Assembly (NCBI GenBank): GCA_020635905.1
Contig: JACJYV010000002.1
Span: forward strand, 248,001 to 312,000
Direction of reading: 5' to 3'
Source of the DNA: Bacteroidia bacterium
GTDB lineage: Bacteria; Bacteroidota; Bacteroidia; J057; JADKCL01
DNA length: 64,000 nt
A program made the translations under genes and the position numbers. Shown here in pieces: positions 25,339-34,437 of this stretch (position 1 is its first letter; every line of letters starts with the position of its first letter). Below the pieces are notes generated by a model, which saw only the letters and a list, made by a program, of their open reading frames with translations, did not search any database and had not been told where the DNA came from.

Positions 25339-27827
25339 AAAAGCCCATTTTCATACTACTGATAGCCACAGGTGTGTGGTTTACGGCCGGGCAGCTTGCC
25401 GGGCAAAATCTCAGGGCCGATTACCAGGAATTGCAGGTCACGGAGGCACCCCTGAAAGAAGTATTGCAAAAGCTTGAAAAAATCTGGAAAGTCAGATTTA
25501 ACTTCAGCCCGTCCAGAATCAACCCCGATCAGCGGATCACTCTCAGGCTTCAGCCCTCCACCCTTGTCCAGACCCTCGACTCTCTGGGGAAAAAGGGTGA
25601 ATTTTCCTGGAAGATGAAAGAGGCAAAAATATGGCTGATTCCTGCTCCGCCTACCGTTGTCAGGTCCGTTGAAAAATTAGGAAAAGTACTGGGAAAGATC
25701 ACTGACCAGGAAACTCACGAACCCGTAGCTGATGCAATGGTATGGCTGGTTAATGACCGCCAGTGCCTCCATACCCTGAGCGATGAAAACGGAACCTGGA
25801 AATTTGACTCCGTTACTACCGGGCAATACCAGTTGCAAATCAGGCACCTTTCCAATGAGCCCTGGGGAGAAATGATCAGGGTCGAATCGGGTGAAACGCT
25901 GGAAATTCAGTCGGGGTTAAAGTCAAGGGAAGAAATAATCGTGGTGAATATCCGTGAAAGCAAAACAAGCGAAAGCATACCCACGGGTAAAGTGGTGTTC
26001 GATCAGGAAAATTGCAGCAGAATACAGGGGATAGAGTACGATCCTTTGGGGGCGGCCAGATTATTGCCAGGGGTAAATGCCATTGGAGGCGTTTTTTCCT
26101 CCTCAGAATTCAGTGTACACGGGGGGCTGCCAGACGAAAACCAGTATTTGGTGGACAATGTCCCAGTTTATATGCCATTCTATGCTACAGGCCGATCCAT
26201 ATTCAATGGAGATGCCTTTGAAGGCATTGAATTTCATACTGCGGGTTTTCCCGCCCGTTATGGAGGAGCCCTTTCTTCTATCACCAATTTTCAAACCCGA
26301 AAGGGAGACATGGAAAAATTCAGAGGCAGCGCAGGGCTCAATTTCAATAGCCTTAACCTGCAGCTGGAGGGACCGGTCGTTTCGGAAAAAATTTCCTTCA
26401 TGGTGGCTGCAAGAGGAAATCCACTTCACAGAGCGGTATTCTACGATGAAAATTATATTTTCCCTTCCTTCAATGATTGGAATATTAATATAACCGCGAA
26501 AGCAGACCCCCAAAACCTGTTTTCATTTACTGGTCTGATCGCCAATTCAGGACTTAAAAAAGCAAGACTAAATCCCCGCCCCGGGGATCCCATAACCGCC
26601 TTCCTCAATGGGAATAATGCAATTTTTACCTTTCAGTGGTTACATGTGCCCAATGAAAAGCTCAGCAACCGGGCAAATCTCTACCTTCAGGGTTTTGATC
26701 AGCGCCAAATCATCCCCGGACTGTACGACCGCTACCAGCAAAAGAAAATGGTCGGTCTTCGCGATGACCTTTGCTTCATGCCCTGGCAAAATGGCTGGTT
26801 CAGGGCAGGAATAAGCCTGGATGGCATTGTGGATTTGAATGAGGGATATTTTCTGGCCGACCCCTACGACCGCGATCTGGGAAATCCTGACAAAGATTCC
26901 ATCCAACTGGATACCTTTAGTGCTGGATTGCGAAGCACTTTGTATCTGCTTTATGAAGGCAAAATCAATTCCTGGCTGAGTGGAAACCTGGGATTCATAG
27001 TAGAGGGCGATCAGGTTACAGACCAAACCACCCTTTCTCCACGGCTATTATTGCAGGCCCGTGTGGGTTCAGGCAATACCTTGAGAGCCTCCCTGGGTCA
27101 GTACCGTCAAAATGCACCCCTGCTGGTCTCATACCCAGGATTGCAGCCTGGAATGGCAGAATTTTACGGCCTGGGTTTTTGCCGGGTAATGAAGTTTCCC
27201 CTGACTTTTGATGCACTTGCCTGGTACAAAAAATATGAACTGCTCCCGATCCGTGATGCAGCCTATCACTTCGACAATCAGGGGAAAGGAAGGGCCTGGG
27301 GGCTCGACCTGCGGCTCGCCCGTGAAACAGGATTGTTGAGAGGCAGTGTGGCCTGCACCTGGAGCCAGGCCTGGCGAAGGGATCATTTGCAGACCCAGGA
27401 AAATCCCTTTCGTTTTGACGTACGTCAAAACCTGAACCTTGCCGTCTCCCTGGTCCCCGTAAACCAGCACAGGTGGTGGGTTCCTGCTCAAACCACCCTG
27501 GTCTTTCACTACTCTACTGGTATGCCATTTACCCCTGTGCTGGGGCAGGATATTCTGCAAAATCAGCTAATCTGGGGCGAGCCCAATTCACAAAGATTTA
27601 CCCCCAATCATTATCTGAATCTCAGACTTTGTTGGGAGGTGAAAACAGGAAAACATGGATTGGACAGAGTTGAGTGGTTTGTGGATGTCTGGAACCTCTA
27701 TAATCAACGCTCAGGACAAGCCTGGGCCTATCAATACAACCCCCAAACAGAATTCAGGGGCAGCCTGATTCGCCAGACCGGGATCCTGGTCTGGCCTGGG
27801 CTGAAATGGAAATTTAACCCCCATTAA
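25335..27827 (+). CDS. TonB-dependent transducer receptor with STN domain
   Basis: An 830-residue outer-membrane receptor. Order: signal peptide (1-25), secretin/TonB short N-terminal STN domain (about 30-100, FNFSPSRINPDQRITLRLQP), carboxypeptidase-regulatory-like beta-sandwich (about 115-190, GKVLGKITDQETHEPVADAM), plug (GIEYDPLGAARLLPGVNAIG through DNVPVYMPFYATG) and a barrel ending in the aromatic strand LVWPGLKWKF. The ATG at 25335 gives the signal peptide; an in-frame ATG 150 bases upstream lies inside fecR. It imports an unknown ligand and signals through its STN domain to FecR. The SusD-like partner typical of glycan uptake is absent. Confidence 0.92.
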   Translation: MKKPIFILLIATGVWFTAGQLAGQNLRADYQELQVTEAPLKEVLQKLEKIWKVRFNFSPSRINPDQRITLRLQPSTLVQTLDSLGKKGEFSWKMKEAKIWLIPAPPTVVRSVEKLGKVLGKITDQETHEPVADAMVWLVNDRQCLHTLSDENGTWKFDSVTTGQYQLQIRHLSNEPWGEMIRVESGETLEIQSGLKSREEIIVVNIRESKTSESIPTGKVVFDQENCSRIQGIEYDPLGAARLLPGVNAIGGVFSSSEFSVHGGLPDENQYLVDNVPVYMPFYATGRSIFNGDAFEGIEFHTAGFPARYGGALSSITNFQTRKGDMEKFRGSAGLNFNSLNLQLEGPVVSEKISFMVAARGNPLHRAVFYDENYIFPSFNDWNINITAKADPQNLFSFTGLIANSGLKKARLNPRPGDPITAFLNGNNAIFTFQWLHVPNEKLSNRANLYLQGFDQRQIIPGLYDRYQQKKMVGLRDDLCFMPWQNGWFRAGISLDGIVDLNEGYFLADPYDRDLGNPDKDSIQLDTFSAGLRSTLYLLYEGKINSWLSGNLGFIVEGDQVTDQTTLSPRLLLQARVGSGNTLRASLGQYRQNAPLLVSYPGLQPGMAEFYGLGFCRVMKFPLTFDALAWYKKYELLPIRDAAYHFDNQGKGRAWGLDLRLARETGLLRGSVACTWSQAWRRDHLQTQENPFRFDVRQNLNLAVSLVPVNQHRWWVPAQTTLVFHYSTGMPFTPVLGQDILQNQLIWGEPNSQRFTPNHYLNLRLCWEVKTGKHGLDRVEWFVDVWNLYNQRSGQAWAYQYNPQTEFRGSLIRQTGILVWPGLKWKFNPH

Positions 27828-27882
27828 AAACCAAAAAGCACGCTAAAAAGAAGCAGAAAAAAGTAAAAACCTTTAGTCTCCC

Positions 27883-27901
27883 TCAATTCCAACGGAATTG
27901 A
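27883..27901. other. short inverted repeat after the receptor gene
   Basis: TCAATTCC and GGAATTGA form a perfect 8-bp stem round a 3-nt loop in the 186-bp gap between the receptor and the FG-GAP gene. No T tract follows directly, so it may be a weak terminator, mRNA processing hairpin or operator. Confidence 0.35.
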
Positions 27902-28013
27902 ATGAAACTCCTTTTAGGTCTTTTTTCAAAAAGTCCAAAAAGGAAACAGGAAAGCTATGTCCCCCAAAATGAAAACTCAATAACTCATTAAAACCTCAAA
28001 AACCATTAAAATT

Positions 28014-30809
28014 ATGAAACAGAAAATCTTAAAAGCCCTGTTATTGTTTGCCATGCTGACCACGACAGGCAAAGGAAAAGTTTTCGCTCAAACCACTCCA
28101 ACAGATCATTGGCAGATGCAAGGCTATACAGGTCTGCCCTATGGAGGCATGGGCAACTGGGCCGCTCAAATGGCCGATCTGGACAACGATGGCAATCTGG
28201 ATATTTACCTGGCTCTTGAACAGGGGCCTGACCGGGTTCTGCTGGGAAACGGGCAGGGAAATTTTGGAGAATTCAACATCAGCAATGAAAGCTGGAACCC
28301 CGACCAGAGCTCCCATGCCATAGAACTGAAAGACCTCAACGGAGATGGCTATCCTGATTTTGTCATTGGAAGAAGCCCTTACAACGGGGGCACCTATGCC
28401 GACCCTTCTGCCCCTGACAGGCTCGTATTGAATTATGGAAACGGCCAATTCAAGGACATTACTTCATACCTCCACAGCGAAACAATTGACCAGCAAAATT
28501 ACACCATGGGAGTGGCCGTGGCTGACTTCAATGCAGACGGATTTGACGACATCGTGATGGTAAACGGGGGTGTCAAATACCTGATCAATGTAGAAACATT
28601 TACCCCTGTAAACTGGCTGACAAGCCAGTTAGATGAAAAAATGCAAAACGATCTGTATCTGGGAAATCCATCCCAGCCTACGGCTGACTCTGTAAACCAG
28701 TTTTACTCAGCCTCAGTTTCGTCCGGATTTGGGCTGGTTCCTGATCTGGCCACGGATGTAATTGTGCGTGATTTCAATGGAGATGGCTACCCTGACATAT
28801 TTGTCAGTTGCTTTTACCATAAACCAATTACCGCGGCCCTGCATCGCTACGACTCCTCTTATTATCAATGCAAACTGTATTTGAACGATGCCCAGAATCC
28901 CGGTCATTTTACCTGGGACCGAACCATGTTTCCAGACACCCTGATACCCGCCACATCCGTGGATGCAGGTGATTTCAATGGCGACGGAACCCAGGATCTG
29001 TTGATCACTACAGAATCAAGAGCCAAGAATCCCGCGGGTCAGGATTTTACCTACATGAAATCCATCCTGTATCAAAATGCAGCCAACACCATATTTATTC
29101 CCGTTCAGTCTTTTTCCTCAACCTCTACAGGCTCAACTTCCAGTTTCGACGGTCACCTTGCAGATTTCAATAACGACGGCAAACTGGATGTCTTCTGTGC
29201 TGGAATAAGCAGCATGCTCTTTTTGCAAAATTCTGCCTCTGTCTTTGTGGACCGCAGCGATCTGCTTCCACTGCACCCGGCAGGCAACCAACCCTTTACC
29301 TTCCAGAGCTATGGAGCAGCCACAGGCGACGTGGACCACAACGGAATGCGGGATATTGTGTTGATGAATACCTTTGAGCAGGTTCGTTTACATCTGCAAT
29401 TGCCCAATGGAAAATTTGTGGACACCACGTCCACCAACCTCCCCCCCGATGGAGAAGATACCCAGGACGCACTGTTGGCAGATCTGGATGGAGATGGTGA
29501 CCTCGATGTTTTCAAAGTGAATCTGGCTGACTATAATAATCCCTCACTATACCTGCAAAATGGCCTGAAAAACGGATATCCCTGGTTTGGAGACCATGGA
29601 AATTACGTTCCTCACCAGGGAATTTCTGAAAATCGCGGCGTATCATCCGCAGATGCAGACGGCGACGGCGACCTGGATTTGTTGGTGTCTGGGGTCAATG
29701 GACTCAAACTTTACCGCAACGATGGTTCCAATATCTGGACAGATGTTACCACTGCATGGCTTCCCACGGGATTCATGAATTTGGGCTTTGGCAGGGCTGA
29801 GTTCGTGGATTACGATGGAAACAACCAGATGGAAATATTTCTTCCCGCAGAAAATATCTGGCTGAATAATAAAATGCTTCAGTGGAATCCGTCAACCCAA
29901 AAATTGGTTGACAAAACAAGTCTGCTTCCATCTGATTTGTTTTATTCTGGCCGGGATGTCGCATTTGCAGATATCAATAATGATGGAAAACAGGACTTTG
30001 TGGTAGCCAATTACCAGGGTAAAAGTTTCCTTTACTATTCGAACCCTGCAGGCAATGCGTACTCCCGCCTTGAGTTGGCCCTTAGTCTTTCATCAGTGGC
30101 CTGTGCATTTGGGGATGTGGATGGAGACGGTTATGATGACATTGTGCTGGTCACCAAGTCCAACACACAGCCCTCCTACGTTTACTTCAGAAATCCTGCG
30201 ATCACCTCCACCCCAACCTTTAATCCATACCCCATTTCCGGCACTATGGACGAAAATGCAGAGGTGGCCCTTTGGGATCTTGACCAAAATGGTGCCATGG
30301 AAATAATCCTGGCCGGGCGAAACAAAAATCAGGTATTTTCTTCAAATCCATCACGGACCTTCACAGACCAAACGACCTTTTACTTTCCGAACGAAAAGGA
30401 ATTGAGTTCCGCGCATGCAGTCAGGTTGGCCGACATGAATAACGATGGAGTGGTGGACGTTTACTTTGCCCGTGACAATCAGGATGTACTTTTTTACGGA
30501 GTAAATTCAGTAATTGGTGGAAAAACCCGTTTCCAGCGGGAGGAGCCAGAAATGGTGGTTTGGCCCAATCCTGCCTCAAAAACCCTGAATCTTCGCCTTT
30601 TTCTTGAAAAATCAGGTTCTGTAAATCTGGCTTTGCTGGACGAGGCTGGACGTGTGGTAATGGGCAGGTCCTATCCTGACCAAAGGTCTGGAAACCTTGA
30701 AATCACCCTTGACCTTGGACAATTCTCCCTGCAATCGGGAATTTATATCCTGAAAACAGAAGGCCCGGCAGGAGTCACTACCCGAAAGATCATCGTACAA
30801 AAACCCTGA
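28014..30809 (+). CDS. FG-GAP/VCBS repeat protein secreted by T9SS
   Basis: A 931-residue secreted protein: signal peptide (1-25), then about fourteen calcium-binding FG-GAP motifs of the type DLNGDGYPDFVIG, DFNGDGYPDIFVS and DADGDGDLDLLVSG spaced about 50-70 residues apart. These would form two seven-bladed propellers. It ends with a type A sorting domain (VWPNPASKTLNLRLF, then SGIYILKTEGPAG, then RKIIVQKP) that directs passage through the type IX system and surface attachment. It follows the receptor by 186 bp and may be under the same sigma factor. A role in adhesion or ligand capture is inferred; no enzyme domain is visible. Confidence 0.92.
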   Translation: MKQKILKALLLFAMLTTTGKGKVFAQTTPTDHWQMQGYTGLPYGGMGNWAAQMADLDNDGNLDIYLALEQGPDRVLLGNGQGNFGEFNISNESWNPDQSSHAIELKDLNGDGYPDFVIGRSPYNGGTYADPSAPDRLVLNYGNGQFKDITSYLHSETIDQQNYTMGVAVADFNADGFDDIVMVNGGVKYLINVETFTPVNWLTSQLDEKMQNDLYLGNPSQPTADSVNQFYSASVSSGFGLVPDLATDVIVRDFNGDGYPDIFVSCFYHKPITAALHRYDSSYYQCKLYLNDAQNPGHFTWDRTMFPDTLIPATSVDAGDFNGDGTQDLLITTESRAKNPAGQDFTYMKSILYQNAANTIFIPVQSFSSTSTGSTSSFDGHLADFNNDGKLDVFCAGISSMLFLQNSASVFVDRSDLLPLHPAGNQPFTFQSYGAATGDVDHNGMRDIVLMNTFEQVRLHLQLPNGKFVDTTSTNLPPDGEDTQDALLADLDGDGDLDVFKVNLADYNNPSLYLQNGLKNGYPWFGDHGNYVPHQGISENRGVSSADADGDGDLDLLVSGVNGLKLYRNDGSNIWTDVTTAWLPTGFMNLGFGRAEFVDYDGNNQMEIFLPAENIWLNNKMLQWNPSTQKLVDKTSLLPSDLFYSGRDVAFADINNDGKQDFVVANYQGKSFLYYSNPAGNAYSRLELALSLSSVACAFGDVDGDGYDDIVLVTKSNTQPSYVYFRNPAITSTPTFNPYPISGTMDENAEVALWDLDQNGAMEIILAGRNKNQVFSSNPSRTFTDQTTFYFPNEKELSSAHAVRLADMNNDGVVDVYFARDNQDVLFYGVNSVIGGKTRFQREEPEMVVWPNPASKTLNLRLFLEKSGSVNLALLDEAGRVVMGRSYPDQRSGNLEITLDLGQFSLQSGIYILKTEGPAGVTTRKIIVQKP

Positions 30810-30832
30810 GTACCAAATCAGATCCTTCAAAC

Positions 30833-30867
30833 ACCGCACCCTGCATTATGTTCAGGGTGCGGTTTTT
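30833..30867 (+). terminator. Rho-independent terminator after the FG-GAP gene
   Basis: ACCGCACCCTG (30833-30843) pairs perfectly with CAGGGTGCGGT (30853-30863) around a 9-nt loop, followed by a run of T. It closes the sigma/FecR/receptor/FG-GAP unit. Confidence 0.9.
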
Positions 30868-30956
30868 GCTTTACAAAAACCTGCCCTCCTCTGCCATGCC
30901 TTATCCTGACTACGCCACCTTGCGGCCTTGTGTATAAAGTCGGGCGGGCAATTCGT

Positions 30957-30963
30957 TATTTTG
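30957..30963 (+). promoter_or_regulatory. -7-like element immediately before dacB
   Basis: TATTTTG followed by CAG sits only 5 nt before the ATG at 30969. If used, the dacB mRNA would be leaderless or nearly so. No good -33 match was seen at the right distance. Confidence 0.35.
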
Positions 30964-30968
30964 CAGTT

Positions 30969-32465
30969 ATGAATATCCTACGCCGATTTTCTTTTCTGAT
31001 GCTGTTGCTGGCACTTGCAGGCCATGTTTTTTCCCAGGATTCTCCCGAACTGAAGCTTTTGAAGCAGGAAATCACGGCGCTGAGCAACGATCCCACTTTG
31101 AAATATGCAGGGCTGGGGATCTGCGTGCTGGACCGGGAAACGGGTAAAATGCTGGCCGGGCATAATGAAAATATGTCGCTGCTGACCGCCTCGACCATGA
31201 AGGTGATCACTTCGGGAGCCGCGATGTCTATTTTGGGGCCGGATTTTCGCTTCCGCACTTTTCTGGAATATGACGGGGTGATCACGGCCGACAGCACCCT
31301 GAAGGGGAATCTCTACCTGCGGGGAAACGGGGACCCCACCCTGGGCGCAGGACGGATTACGGGCAACCCCGATCACGACGAGATGTTGCAAATCTGGGTG
31401 AATGAGGTGAAAAAAGCCGGGATCCAACGGATTGAAGGGTGTGTGGTGGGTGATGCTTCTATTTTTGAGGACGCTATGCCCGTAAGCACCTGGCCCTGGA
31501 TCGACATGGGCAATTATTATGCTGCGGGGGCCTGCGGGCTGTCTTTCAATGAAAATCTCTATTACCTCTTTTTCAAAACCGGTAAAACCGGGGCTGCCAC
31601 CGAACTGATTCGGACCGAGCCGGACATGAAGGATATCACGTTTGTGAATGAGATCACCGCAGGGGCGGCCGGCACGGGAGATAATGGATTTGTGTACGGG
31701 GCGCCATATACGTATCTGCGGCATCTGCGGGGCACTTTGCCGCCCAATCAGGCTGAATTTTCGATCAAAGGGTCGCTGCCCGATCCGGCCTGGTACGCGG
31801 CGCGGGCTCTTTCCAACCGTCTGAATGCCGCAGGTATCAGCACTTCGGGAGCGGCCACCACTTTGCGCCAGCAGATACTGGGGGGCGAAAAGACAGGGTT
31901 TGCCCGCAAGGAAATTTTTGTGCACCAGAGCCCGGAGCTGTCGAAAATAGTGTATTGGCTCAATAAAAAGAGTATCAATCTGTATGCGGAATCGCTGCTG
32001 AAATATCTGGGTCATTTTGTGGCCAATGAAGGCAGTACCTCCAAAGGTGCGGATGTGGTGGTGGGATTTTGGGCTAAAAAAGGAGTGGACACGCAGGGGA
32101 TGTTTATGGCGGATGGCAGCGGCCTCTCACGGAGTAACGGGGTGACGCCACTGCAGATGGCTTCTATTTTGCGGTATATGAGTCAGGATAAGCATTTTTT
32201 GCCGTTTTATGAGTCTTTGCCGCGGGCAGGAGTGGCTACGGATCCGGGTTCGTTGCGGGACCTGTGTACAGGAACGGTGGCAGCCAATAATCTGCGGGCC
32301 AAAAGCGGGTTTATCTCGCGGGTGCGGGGGTACGGGGGCTATGTGAAGGACCAAAGCGACCGGGAACTGGTGTTTGCGCTGCTGGCGAATAATTATACGT
32401 GTTCGAATGGGCAAATCCGGCATAAGCTGGAGCGGATCATGGTGAAGATTGCAGAGTTGAGGTAG
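30969..32465 (+). CDS. dacB: D-alanyl-D-alanine carboxypeptidase/endopeptidase, PBP4-type (S13)
   Basis: A 498-residue periplasmic penicillin-binding protein that trims or cleaves peptide cross-links in peptidoglycan. The signal peptide (MNILRRFSFLMLLLALAGHVFS) is followed by the active-site SxxK (STMK in LLTASTMKVITSG), the large S13 insert with RGNGDPTLG, an SxN element (SIN in KKSINLYAESLLKYLG) and a KTG-equivalent that here reads KSG (AKSGFISRVRGYGGYV). Ser in place of Thr in the third box is the only deviation. An in-frame TTG 39 nt upstream is rejected because it adds residues before a good signal peptide. The stop is followed at once by a heptamer tract. Confidence 0.94.
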   Translation: MNILRRFSFLMLLLALAGHVFSQDSPELKLLKQEITALSNDPTLKYAGLGICVLDRETGKMLAGHNENMSLLTASTMKVITSGAAMSILGPDFRFRTFLEYDGVITADSTLKGNLYLRGNGDPTLGAGRITGNPDHDEMLQIWVNEVKKAGIQRIEGCVVGDASIFEDAMPVSTWPWIDMGNYYAAGACGLSFNENLYYLFFKTGKTGAATELIRTEPDMKDITFVNEITAGAAGTGDNGFVYGAPYTYLRHLRGTLPPNQAEFSIKGSLPDPAWYAARALSNRLNAAGISTSGAATTLRQQILGGEKTGFARKEIFVHQSPELSKIVYWLNKKSINLYAESLLKYLGHFVANEGSTSKGADVVVGFWAKKGVDTQGMFMADGSGLSRSNGVTPLQMASILRYMSQDKHFLPFYESLPRAGVATDPGSLRDLCTGTVAANNLRAKSGFISRVRGYGGYVKDQSDRELVFALLANNYTCSNGQIRHKLERIMVKIAELR

Positions 32466-32499
32466 GTAGTTGTTAGTTGTAAGTTCTGAGTTTTTAGTT
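32465..32499. repeat. heptamer tract, NNNAGTT x5
   Basis: Five consecutive 7-mers each end in AGTT (GGTAGTT, GTTAGTT, GTAAGTT and two more), beginning at the last base of the dacB stop codon. Confidence 0.8.
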
Positions 32500-32544
32500 C
32501 CCACAGGGGGCTTTGGCGTGAGTTGTGAGGGGAATTTCGGGCAT

Positions 32545-32570
32545 AAAAAAACCGGCCGTGATGGCCGGTT
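32545..32570 (-). terminator. Rho-independent terminator of tRNA-Pro
   Basis: On the minus strand AACCGGCC (32570-32563) pairs with GGCCGGTT (32557-32550) round a 5-nt loop. With the last stem bases it runs into seven T, 6 bp downstream of the tRNA. Confidence 0.85.
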
Positions 32571-32575
32571 TGGAG

Positions 32576-32649
32576 TCGGGGTGAGAGGATTCGAACCTCC
32601 GGCCTCGTCGTCCCGAACGACGCGCGCTACCGGACTGCGCTACACCCCG
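32576..32649 (-). tRNA. tRNA-Pro (anticodon CGG)
   Basis: A 74-nt cloverleaf on the minus strand. The acceptor stem pairs CGGGGTG (5') with CACCCCG (3'), followed by discriminator A. The anticodon arm is CGTCG-TTCGGGA-CGACG with CGG in the loop, reading codon CCG. The T arm holds GGTTCGAATCC. The body closely resembles other bacterial tRNA-Pro. CCA is not encoded at the 3' end and must be added. It is a single gene with its own terminator, downstream of and facing dacB. Confidence 0.97.
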
Positions 32650-32742
32650 GTTTTGGAAAGCAAATTTAATGGTTTTTTTAGATGTTGGACAGGGATTTTG
32701 AGATTTTGGGGGAAAGGGGATGGAAGTTGTGGTTTTTGGGGG

Positions 32743-33340
32743 TGGTTTTTTAACACAGAGAACCACAGAGTCAGTAGAAGTGGTCAGGAGTTTTTTCTAA
32801 GCTTTCGCTTGGGAGAATCTGTTGGGGTGGTTTTTTCAACACAAAGACACGAAGTTCGCAAAGAATTTCAGGGGAAAGCTTCCGCTTTGCGGGTGTTCCC
32901 GCTGGGGTGGGGGTTTTCAACACAAAGGCACGAAGTTTGCAAAGAATTTCAGGGGAAAGCTTCCGCTTTGGGGGTGTTCCCGCTGGGGTGTTTTTTTTAA
33001 CACAGAGAACCACAGAGTCCGCTGGTGTGGTCAGGAGATTTATGGGGAAGCTTCCGCTTTTGGGGGTCTTTCCGCTGGAGTGGGGTTTTTAACACAGAGA
33101 ACCACAGAGTCAGTAGAAGTGGTCAGGAGTTTTTTCTAAGCTTTCGCTTGGGAGAATCTGTTGGGGTGGTTTTTTCAACACAAAGACACGAAGTTCGCAA
33201 AGAATTTCAGGGGAAAGCTTCCGCTTTGCGGGTCTTTCCGCTGGAGTGGGGTTTTTTTAACACAAAGACACTAAGAACACAAAGTTTTTTTATTTGAAGC
33301 TTTCGCTTTGAGGGAAGGTTTTACTACAAAGGGACTGGGA
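32743..33340. repeat. cluster of ACACAGAG/GCAAAG repeats, with an exact 143-bp duplication
   Basis: This stretch holds no credible gene. It is built from modules of about 60-140 bp that follow the order T-run, AACACAGAG or AACACAAAG words, a variable stretch, then the hairpin word AAGCTTYCGCTT. 32752-32894 and 33091-33233 are identical over 143 bp (offset 339). A third, diverged half-copy starts near 32918, and another block begins at 33260. Open frames here come from the repeat and give low-complexity products. Confidence 0.9.
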
Positions 33341-33414
33341 GGGCACAGAGCCGATTTGCCTTTTGCAATACAGGAACGCCCGAAGCTCACAGCCAGAAGC
33401 TCGCCGCTGAAACC

Positions 33415-34080
33415 TTATAGCGCATTGGGGGCTTCGTGGATCATGAGGGAGATGTGGAGGTGGTCGGCGGTGCCGACGTGGCGGAGGGTATGGAAGCCCA
33501 TGAGCTTGAAATACAGCTGCAGGGTCTGGTTGCGGAATTCGCTGCGCTCTTTTACGCGGAGGTCCACGGCATGGACATATCCTGTGCTTTGCTTGAAATG
33601 CAGGGAATTTTTGAGTTCGCGCAGGCCGACTTTGGCGTAGTCGCCGTGGGAGCGTTGCAGGTCGGTGATGAGCAGGTTTTGGTCGAAGAGGGTCACGGTG
33701 CTGAGCCCCATCCGCAGGATGGGGTGGAGGGCGCCGTAATCTTTCTTGATTTGTTCGGTTTTGGCGTTGTCGCCCGAGATGTACAGGATACCGTAGCCGG
33801 CAAAGACTGCCATGATCAGCCCGGCGATCCACATTTTCACTTTGAGGGCGCCGCCCGAGATTTTCTTTTTGCCAATCAGCTTTTTCCAGCCCCAACTGAG
33901 ATAAATGAAGATCACTATACCCGCCGCAGCCAGGCTCAGCCCAAGGGCGGCCCAGGGATTCCAGTTGTATTGGGCGTAAAGGAATACGGCTCCCCTCACC
34001 AGGACAAAAAAGGGCAATCCCACCAGAAAAATGAGTTTGAAGGGGAAAATCAAGGCCCGAAGGAGGAAAGGGAGTTTCAT
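33415..34080 (-). CDS. membrane protein with a C-terminal extracytoplasmic domain
   Basis: A 221-residue protein of unrecognised family. Three hydrophobic helices (about residues 6-35, 41-63 and 84-101) precede a soluble domain of about 120 residues. That domain contains TGYVHAVDLRV and, 35 residues later, RHVGTADHLHISL. The His/Asp spacing recalls the A-V-D-L and H-x-H ends of D-Ala-D-Ala metallopeptidases (M15), but the first zinc histidine is not in its usual place, so peptidase activity is only a guess. The gene stands alone, with repeats on both sides. Frame, start and composition look genuine. Confidence 0.7.
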   Translation of the reverse strand: MKLPFLLRALIFPFKLIFLVGLPFFVLVRGAVFLYAQYNWNPWAALGLSLAAAGIVIFIYLSWGWKKLIGKKKISGGALKVKMWIAGLIMAVFAGYGILYISGDNAKTEQIKKDYGALHPILRMGLSTVTLFDQNLLITDLQRSHGDYAKVGLRELKNSLHFKQSTGYVHAVDLRVKERSEFRNQTLQLYFKLMGFHTLRHVGTADHLHISLMIHEAPNAL

Positions 34081-34437
34081 GGCGGGGATTTTACGGTTTT
34101 TGGCAGGGGAAAGTTAAGGAGGAATTGCGAGTGTGTGAAAGGGGGTTTTACCAAGGAGATTTTACCACGAAGGTCACGGAGATTTTTGGAGGTCACAGAG
34201 AGGAATGGTGCTTTTGGGGTGAAGTTTTAAACACAGAGGCACAGAGTACACTGGAGTGGTTAAGAGGTTTTTATGGGGAATTTCCTAGTTGACGGGGTTT
34301 TTAACACAAAGACACAAAGAGCTCAAAGTTTTTTTATTGGAAGTTTCCGCCTCTATGGTGGTTTTTTAACACAGAGAACCACAGAGCCCAGATTGGTGGT
34401 CAGGAGTTTTTTTGATGGAAAAGGATTGCTTTTTGTG
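34081..34437. repeat. second block of ACACAGAG/GCAAAG-type repeats
   Basis: No gene is seen here. Words include CACGGAG, AACACAGAGGCACAGAG, AACACAAAGACACAAAG and AACACAGAGAACCACAGAG, each followed by a T-run and a purine-rich stretch. The last module (34366-34410) matches the 32752/33091 modules closely, including GGTCAGGAGTTTTTT. Confidence 0.8.

Noticed and set aside
30978..32015. 345-codon open frame on the minus strand
   Set aside because: Antisense to dacB, which has a signal peptide and SxxK motif. The shadow product has neither.
32470..33297. several overlapping open frames on both strands
   Set aside because: They are translations of the tandem repeat modules, with the same peptide phrases recurring in step with the DNA repeat and no start signals.
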